From positions 1-10,720 of the forward strand of contig CAIUGQ010000671.1 of NCBI GenBank assembly GCA_903898725.1: a DNA stretch of 10,720 nt, read 5' to 3'. Below are positions 5,789 through 10,720 of this stretch, piece after piece. Origin of the DNA: an uncultured Burkholderiales bacterium. Lineage in GTDB: Bacteria; Pseudomonadota; Gammaproteobacteria; Burkholderiales; Burkholderiaceae_E. The notes below the pieces were generated by a model. That model ran no database searches and was not told where the DNA came from. It worked only from the letters and a program-made list of their open reading frames with translations. A program made the position numbers and the translations under genes. The first letter of the stretch is position 1; the number at the start of each line of letters is the position of its first letter.

Positions 5789-6639
5789 TCGACGCGGTCT
5801 TGTGCGGCGCGCGACGGCAGCCGGCCGAGGCTCACCCGGTCGAGGCCCTGCAGGTCGGCCAGCGTGGCGACCGCTTCGAAGCCGGCGCGCGCGAGCCGTG
5901 CGCGGACCGCCGGGCCCTGATCGCGGCCGTGCTCGAGCAGCAGCCAGCCGCCGGGCACGAGCCGCGCCGGTGCGCCGGCGACGATCGTGTCGATCGCGTC
6001 CAGCCCGTCGGGGCCGGAGGCGAGCGCCGCCGGCGGCTCGTGGCGCAGGGCCGGGTCCTCCAGGTGGGGGTCGGCCTCGGCGATGTAGGGCGGATTCGAG
6101 ACGATCGCATCGAAGGGCGGGGCATCGGCCGGCAGCGCGGCCCACCAGTCGCCCGGTGCGAAGCCGATCCGCGAGGCGCCCAGGCGCGCGGCGTTGGCGC
6201 GTGCGACGGCGAGCGCCTCGGCCGAGGCATCGGTGGCGAGGACGATGGCATCGGCCCGCTCGAGCGCGAGCGTCACCGCGATCGCGCCGCTGCCGGTGCC
6301 CAGGTCGAGCACGCGCGGCGCGGCCACGCCGGCCAGTCGCTCGAGCGTGGCATCGACCAGGCCCTCGGTCTCGGGTCGCGGCACCAGCACCGCCGGCCCG
6401 ACGTCGAAGCGCCGGCCGTGGAACTCGCGCCAGCCCAGCAGGTAGGCGAGCGGCTCGCCGGCCCGTCGGCGGGCGGCCAGGTGCTCGAAGGCGAGGGCGG
6501 CGCCGTCCTGCGCGGGCGCGTCGCCGTGCGCGATCAGCCAGGCGCGCGGCCGTCCGCTCGCGTGTTCGGCGAGCGCGCGTGCGTCGAGCCGGGGCAGGGC
6601 GCAGGCGGCGATCAGGGCATCCCAGGACGCGCGGCTCAT
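5785..6639 (-). CDS. prmC: Release factor glutamine methyltransferase PrmC (HemK)
   Basis: This 284-residue enzyme transfers a methyl group from S-adenosylmethionine to the glutamine of the GGQ motif in release factors RF1 and RF2. An N-terminal helical domain (about 1-75) precedes the Rossmann methyltransferase domain. RVLDLGTGSGAIAVTLA (109-125) is the SAM-binding loop and VSNPPYIAEADPHL (180-193) holds the catalytic NPPY, which grips the substrate glutamine. GWREFHGRRF followed by VLVPRPETE (84-92) is typical of PrmC rather than PrmB. The ATG at 6639 gives standard length. The stop of prfA is 17 bases upstream, so enzyme and substrate are co-expressed. Ribosome site is weak. A longer open frame upstream only overlaps prfA in another frame and was discarded. 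Confidence 0.96.
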   Translation of the reverse strand: MSRASWDALIAACALPRLDARALAEHASGRPRAWLIAHGDAPAQDGAALAFEHLAARRRAGEPLAYLLGWREFHGRRFDVGPAVLVPRPETEGLVDATLERLAGVAAPRVLDLGTGSGAIAVTLALERADAIVLATDASAEALAVARANAARLGASRIGFAPGDWWAALPADAPPFDAIVSNPPYIAEADPHLEDPALRHEPPAALASGPDGLDAIDTIVAGAPARLVPGGWLLLEHGRDQGPAVRARLARAGFEAVATLADLQGLDRVSLGRLPSRAAQDRVD

Positions 6640-6656
6640 CCGCGGGCCATCCGTGC

Positions 6657-7742
6657 TCAGGCCGCCGCGTCGGCCAGCTGCGCGAGCTTCTCGGCCTGGT
6701 GCTCGGCGATCAGCGGGCCGAGCAGGTCGTCGAGGTCGCCGTCCATCACCGCCTGCAGCTTGTAGAGCGTCAGGTTGATGCGGTGATCGGTGACCCGGCC
6801 CTGCGGGAAGTTGTAGGTGCGGATCCGCTCCGAGCGGTCGCCCGAGCCGATCAGCGACTTGCGCGTCGCGGCCTCCTTCTGCTGGGCCTCGCGCATCCGC
6901 ATGTCGCGGATCCGGGTGGCCAGCACCTTCATCGCGCGATCCTTGTTGCGATGCTGCGAGCGGTCGTCCTGGCACTCGGCGACGAGGCCGGTCGGCAGGT
7001 GGGTGATGCGCACCGCCGACTCGGTCTTGTTGACGTGCTGCCCGCCCGCGCCGGAGGCCCGGTACACGTCGATCCGGATGTCGTCGGGCGAGATCACCAC
7101 GTCCGTGGTCTCGTCGGCCTCGGGCATCACCGCGACCGTGCAGGCCGAGGTGTGGATGCGGCCCTGGGACTCGGTCTCTGGCACGCGCTGCACGCGGTGC
7201 CCGCCGGACTCGAACTTGAGCCGGGCGTAGACGTCCACGCCGCCGATCCGCACGATCGCCTCCTTGTAGCCGCCGAGTTCGGCGGCGCTCTCGGAGATCA
7301 CCTCGACCTGCCAGCGGCGGCGCTCGGCGTAGCGCAGGTACATCCGGAGCAGGTCGCCGGCGAACAGCGCGCTCTCGTCGCCGCCGGTGCCGGCGCGGAT
7401 CTCGAGGAACACGTCGCGCGCATCGTCGGGGTCGCGCGGCAGCAGCAGGCGTTCGAGCGTGGCGGACTCCTCGGCGAGGCGCGCGTCGGCGGCGGCGATC
7501 TCCTCGGCCGCGAAGGCCCGCATCTCCGGGTCCTCGCGCAGCTGCTCGGCGGTGTCGCGGTCGGTGCGCGCGCGGCGCCAGGCAACGAAGTGCTCGACGA
7601 CCTCGGCGAGCTCCGCGTGCTCGCGGTTCAGGCGCCGGTATTCGACCAGGTCGTGGGTGGCCTCCTGCGACGACAGCAGGTGCGACACCTCCTCGAGACG
7701 CGCCTCGAGGTGCGACAGCTTGGCCAGCATCGAGGCGTTCAT
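6657..7742 (-). CDS. prfA: Peptide chain release factor 1
   Basis: This 361-residue protein recognises UAA and UAG stop codons and triggers release of the finished protein on the ribosome. The stop-codon reader is the PxT tripeptide, here PET (188-190) in RVQRVPETESQGRIHTSAC. The GGQ motif is at 233-235 in SGAGGQHVNKTES, the same numbering as in E. coli, and its Gln235 is the methylation target of the PrmC encoded next door. Domain 1 is the helical N-terminus with LLPRDPDD and IRAGTGGDESALFAGDL (115-131). The end keeps SGDRSERIRTYNFPQGRVTDHRINLTLY. The ATG at 7742 was preferred over the Met at codon 5 because MNASMLAKLSHL aligns with E. coli MKPSIVAKLEAL. No clear Shine-Dalgarno is present. 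It follows hemA after 52 bases. Confidence 0.98.
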   Translation of the reverse strand: MNASMLAKLSHLEARLEEVSHLLSSQEATHDLVEYRRLNREHAELAEVVEHFVAWRRARTDRDTAEQLREDPEMRAFAAEEIAAADARLAEESATLERLLLPRDPDDARDVFLEIRAGTGGDESALFAGDLLRMYLRYAERRRWQVEVISESAAELGGYKEAIVRIGGVDVYARLKFESGGHRVQRVPETESQGRIHTSACTVAVMPEADETTDVVISPDDIRIDVYRASGAGGQHVNKTESAVRITHLPTGLVAECQDDRSQHRNKDRAMKVLATRIRDMRMREAQQKEAATRKSLIGSGDRSERIRTYNFPQGRVTDHRINLTLYKLQAVMDGDLDDLLGPLIAEHQAEKLAQLADAAA

Positions 7743-7794
7743 CGTACGGCGGGGCGGCTGGCGCGCGGCGTCGGGCCGCGCACGGTGCGGGCTG

Positions 7795-9063
7795 TCAGGA
7801 TTTCTCGTCCGGCAGCAGCCGGTCGATGAGGCCCGCGACCTGCATCTGCTCGGGGCCCGGCCGCTGCAGCAGCGTGGTCGGCCCGTGCAGGAACTTCGCC
7901 GCGAGCCCGTTGGCGAGCGACTCCAGCACCGCCATTGGGTCGTCGCCCCGGGCGAGCAGCTTGCGGGCACGCTCGAGCTCGGCGCGCTTGAGAGCGTCGC
8001 CGCGCGCGTGCAGCGCGCGGATCGCCGGCACCGACTGGCGCGAGCTCAGCCAGTGCATGAAGGCACCGACCCGGTTCTCGATGATCACCTCGGCCTGCGC
8101 GACCGCGGCCTGGCGGTTCTCGAGGCCGGTCTGCACCAGCTTGCCCAGATCGTCGACGGTGTAGAGGAACACGTCGTCCAGGCGCGCGACCTCGGGCTCG
8201 ATGTCGCGGGGCACGGCGAGGTCGATCATGAAGATCGGCTTGCGGCGACGCGCCTTGAGCGCGCGCTCGACCATGCCCAGGCCGATGATCGGCAGCGAGC
8301 TCGCGGTGCACGAGACGACGATGTCGTGCTCGGCCAGGGTATCGGGCAGGTCCGCCAGCCGCAGCGACCGGCCGCCGAAGCGCTGCGCGACCTTGTCGGC
8401 CCGCTCGGCCGTCCGGTTGGCGACGGTGATTCGCTTCGGATGCTGGGCGACGAAGTGCGCCGCGGCCAGCTCGATCATCTCGCCGGCGCCGACGAACAGC
8501 ACCGAGGTCTCGCGGAGGTCCTCGAAGAGGCGCTGCGCGAGCCGCACCGCGGCCGCGGCCATCGAGACCGAATGGGCGCCGATCTCGGTCTGGCTGCGCA
8601 CGTCCTTGGCGACCGCGAAGGTGCGCTGGAAGAGCTGGTGCAGGTGCGTGCCGAGCGCGTCGGCTTCCTGGGCGACCCGCGCCGCATCCTTCATCTGGCC
8701 GAGGATCTGCGGCTCGCCGAGCACCATGGAGTCGAGGCCGGAGGCGACGCGGAACGCGTGGCGCACCGCCTGGTCGTCGGGCCGGGCGTACAGGTGCTCG
8801 ATCAGCTGGCTGCTCGCGCCGATCTGGTTGCGGTCGGCCATCCAGGCGGCGATCGCGGCCTGCGCGTCGCGCGGATCGGGCGTCGCGCAGTAGATCTCCG
8901 TCCGGTTGCAGGTGGACAGGATCGCAGTTTCCGGCACGAGCGTGCGCAGCTGCGAGCGCAGGTCGGCGACGGCGTCGCGCAGGGCGTCGCCCGGGAACGC
9001 CACCTTCTCCCGCAGCGAGAGCGGTGCGGTGGTGTGGTTCAGGCCGAGCGTGAGCAGGTGCAT
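7795..9063 (-). CDS. hemA: Glutamyl-tRNA reductase
   Basis: This 422-residue cytoplasmic enzyme reduces glutamyl-tRNA with NADPH to glutamate-1-semialdehyde, the first committed step of the C5 route to heme. The catalytic cysteine is C52 in ILSTCNRTEIY (48-58). GLNHTTAPLSLREK (7-20) and SGLDSMVLGEPQILGQMK (108-125) are family blocks, and the NADPH-binding loop is FVGAGEMIELAA (190-201). The C-terminal dimerisation helix region includes AKFLHGPT. Length fits the family (418 in E. coli). The ATG at 9063 starts the conserved MHLLTLGLNHTTAP; no clear ribosome site precedes it. The gene heads the common hemA-prfA-prmC order. The 27-base gap to the upstream kinase gene leaves little room for a promoter, so it is either read through from that gene or transcribed from a promoter inside it. 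Confidence 0.98.
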   Translation of the reverse strand: MHLLTLGLNHTTAPLSLREKVAFPGDALRDAVADLRSQLRTLVPETAILSTCNRTEIYCATPDPRDAQAAIAAWMADRNQIGASSQLIEHLYARPDDQAVRHAFRVASGLDSMVLGEPQILGQMKDAARVAQEADALGTHLHQLFQRTFAVAKDVRSQTEIGAHSVSMAAAAVRLAQRLFEDLRETSVLFVGAGEMIELAAAHFVAQHPKRITVANRTAERADKVAQRFGGRSLRLADLPDTLAEHDIVVSCTASSLPIIGLGMVERALKARRRKPIFMIDLAVPRDIEPEVARLDDVFLYTVDDLGKLVQTGLENRQAAVAQAEVIIENRVGAFMHWLSSRQSVPAIRALHARGDALKRAELERARKLLARGDDPMAVLESLANGLAAKFLHGPTTLLQRPGPEQMQVAGLIDRLLPDEKS

Positions 9064-9090
9064 GTGACAGGCTGGGTTGACACCCGGAGT

Positions 9091-10720
9091 TTACCCCGGC
9101 GCGGCCGAAAGGGGTTCATCGGGCAGCCACAGCTCGATCCGGGCACCGTTTTCCGGCGCGGCGAGCGCCCGGACACGGCCACCGTGGCGCTCGGCGACCG
9201 TGGCCACGAACGCCAGACCGAGGCCGGCCCCCGAAGAGGGGTCGGCCTGCGGGCCGCGCCACCAGGGCTCGAAGATCCGCTCGCGATCGGCCTCGGCGAT
9301 GCCGGGGCCGCGATCGCTGACCGACAGCGTCCAGCCGGCGCCGTCGCGGGCGAGGCCCAGCGTGATCACCGAGCCGGCGGGGGCCACCCGCAGGGCGTTG
9401 TCGAGCAGGTTCACCAGCGCACGCCGCACCAGGCCCGCGTCGCAGCGGCACGGTGCAGCGGCCGTGTCCTCGGGCGGGGCGGGCGAGTCGATCCGCAGGC
9501 CCGCCGCGTGTGCCCGTGCCCAGCAGGCGTCGGCCGCCTCGATCGCGATGTCGGCGAGGTCGTGCGGCGCGTCGCGCAGCGGCTGCGACTCGGCGCGCGC
9601 CAGGTGCATGAATCCGTCGGTGAGCTCGAGCGCCCGACGCGACTGCCGGCCGATCTCGCCGGCCGCCCCGGCGTCGAGCGGGCCGTCCGGATGACGCTCG
9701 AGCAGCCCGAGGATCGAGAGGTGCGGCGAGCGCAGGTCGTGCGAGAGGAACCGGAGCATCTGCTCGCGATCGCGCTGCGCCGCCTGCAGCGTCGAGAGTG
9801 CGTCGGCGAGCGTGCGGTTGAGCACGGTGATGCGCTCGGCGGCATGCTCGAGCCGCTGCAGCCGCTGGGCGATCGGCTCGATCGAGCGGCGCTGGCCGAC
9901 GGCCGGGTCGGGCACGGCATCGGCCTCCAGACGGGTGGCCTGTGCGATCAGGCCGACCGAGGCGGCGTGCAGCCGACGCCAGCTCCAGAGCGGGAATGCC
10001 AGCCCGAGCACGGCGAGCAGCGCGCCCGGTGCGAGCCACCAGCCCGCGCCGATCGCGGCGATCGCGGCGCCGGCGCTGAGGGTCATCGCCACCGCGACGC
10101 ACGCGAGTCCGGTGCGCGGTTCGGTCGCGTACAGCGCCGCCAGCACGGCGAGCAGCACGGCCGCCGAGACCGCCAGGCGCATGCCGTAGGGCGCGTCGCG
10201 GATCAGGCGGCCGTCGAGCATCGCGCCGACCGCGGCGGCATGCAGCTCGACGCCCGGGACGGTCGCATGACCGGGATAGAGGGTGGTGGCATGGACGTCG
10301 CCCAGGCCGCGGGCGGTCGCCCCGATCAGCACGATCCGGTCGCGGATCACCTCGGCGGCGACTTCGCCGCGCATGACCGCAGCCGCCGACACCTGGCGCA
10401 CGGGGGAGTCGGTCGCGCCGATCCGCACGTAGTCGGCCCGCGACCACGCGGCGTTTCGCAGCATGCCCGCGACGGCGTCCCCGGTGGCGAGCTGCGGCAG
10501 CTCCGGGAAGGCGAGGCGGCGCGACATCGCCGGGAACCCGCCCTCCTGCAGATAGAGGCCGCGCACGAGGCCGTCGACGTCGATCCGGAATTCGACATGG
10601 GCGAGCGCTCGGCCGCCGCCGATCGCGGGCACCGGCAGCAGCGGGGCACCGTCCCCCTGGGGATCCGACTCGCGCGCGACCGGCAGCACCACCGGTGCGG
10701 GGCCGGCCGCGGCCGCACCG
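9091..10720 (-). CDS. CHASE2-type sensor histidine kinase, 5' end beyond right edge
   Basis: The frame is open to the window edge with no stop, so the N-terminus is missing. The GTG at 10692 is internal and is used here as residue 1. Residues up to about 165 fit the end of an extracytoplasmic CHASE2 sensor: AHVEFRIDVDGLVRGLY, IVLIGATARGLGDVHATT and VPGVELHAAAVGAMLDG are typical. Three membrane helices follow (about 171-189, 195-214, 218-237), then a coiled linker with LNRTLADALSTLQAAQRDRE. The HisKA box is LRFLSHDLRSP with the phosphorylatable H318. The ATPase domain has NLLDNAL (N432), VSDRGPGIAEADRERIFEPWWRG (D460) and SSGAGLGLAFV (487-496). All catalytic boxes look intact. The signal is unknown. 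No response regulator lies downstream, so the partner would be upstream outside the window, or the kinase is an orphan. hemA follows after 27 bases on the same strand. Confidence 0.93.
   Translation of the reverse strand, partial: GAAAAGPAPVVLPVARESDPQGDGAPLLPVPAIGGGRALAHVEFRIDVDGLVRGLYLQEGGFPAMSRRLAFPELPQLATGDAVAGMLRNAAWSRADYVRIGATDSPVRQVSAAAVMRGEVAAEVIRDRIVLIGATARGLGDVHATTLYPGHATVPGVELHAAAVGAMLDGRLIRDAPYGMRLAVSAAVLLAVLAALYATEPRTGLACVAVAMTLSAGAAIAAIGAGWWLAPGALLAVLGLAFPLWSWRRLHAASVGLIAQATRLEADAVPDPAVGQRRSIEPIAQRLQRLEHAAERITVLNRTLADALSTLQAAQRDREQMLRFLSHDLRSPHLSILGLLERHPDGPLDAGAAGEIGRQSRRALELTDGFMHLARAESQPLRDAPHDLADIAIEAADACWARAHAAGLRIDSPAPPEDTAAAPCRCDAGLVRRALVNLLDNALRVAPAGSVITLGLARDGAGWTLSVSDRGPGIAEADRERIFEPWWRGPQADPSSGAGLGLAFVATVAERHGGRVRALAAPENGARIELWLPDEPLSAAPG

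Noticed and set aside
5393..6145. N-terminally extended glutaredoxin of 250 codons
   Set aside because: The extra 144 codons overlap prmC in another frame and are low-complexity. The ATG at 5713 gives the exact family length and has AGGT upstream.
7178..7180. PET instead of the E. coli PAT tripeptide in release factor 1
   Set aside because: The family motif is P-x-T with a variable middle residue, so this does not suggest altered stop-codon reading.
5802..7829. 675-codon plus-strand open frame opposite prmC and prfA
   Set aside because: It is a low-complexity Arg/Ala/Gly-rich translation antisense to two unmistakable conserved genes. Long antisense frames are expected at this G+C content.
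9077..9082. TTGACA on the plus strand between the kinase and hemA, resembling a perfect -35
   Set aside because: It points into the antisense of the kinase gene, with no -10 at proper spacing and no plus-strand gene to drive. Probably chance.
10050..10075. Short tandem GATCGCGGC-like repeats within the kinase gene
   Set aside because: They encode Ala/Ile-rich membrane helix sequence and reflect codon bias in a hydrophobic segment.

Overview
The window is very G+C-rich DNA (around 70% by eye) that is densely packed with genes. It looks like a chromosomal segment of a betaproteobacterium, most likely Burkholderiales. The best indication is the housekeeping order hemA-prfA-prmC-grxD on the minus strand, together with a ubiX further along the same strand. 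Protein sequences such as the release factor and the glutamyl-tRNA reductase are clearly proteobacterial. No tRNA, rRNA, CRISPR array, transposase or integrase was seen.

Right part (about 5393-10720, all minus strand): a CHASE2-type sensor histidine kinase that is cut by the right window edge, then hemA (first step of tetrapyrrole synthesis), prfA (release factor 1), prmC (methylates release factors on the GGQ glutamine) and grxD (monothiol CGFS glutaredoxin). prfA and prmC form a functional pair. grxD seems to have its own sigma70-like promoter overlapping the prmC stop codon.

Middle part (about 2748-5343, plus strand): a two-subunit Rieske non-heme iron aromatic-ring oxygenase (alpha and beta, overlapping by ATGA). 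It is followed by a 146-base gap containing two back-to-back perfect hairpins, and then two tiny paralogous two-helix membrane proteins of unknown function. A strong hairpin separates these from the converging grxD.

Left part (1-2747, minus strand): a NahR/DntR-like LysR regulator divergent from the oxygenase, then ubiX (prenyl-FMN synthase, ATGA overlap with the regulator) and a CYTH-CHAD protein cut by the left edge. All three are spaced for co-translation. The 107-base gap between the regulator and the oxygenase holds two overlapping perfect dyads, one a textbook T-N11-A LysR box.

Reading: an aromatic-acid oxygenase unit with its own regulator, plus the small membrane-protein pair, appears to sit between grxD and ubiX. 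From memory, those two genes are often neighbours in Burkholderiales, so this may be an accessory insertion into a conserved housekeeping block. The oxygenase has no ferredoxin or reductase in the window, so its electron donor and its substrate are open questions. No clearly novel system was recognised. The most worthwhile leads are this orphan oxygenase with its operator and the paralogous small membrane-protein pair with its structured leader.
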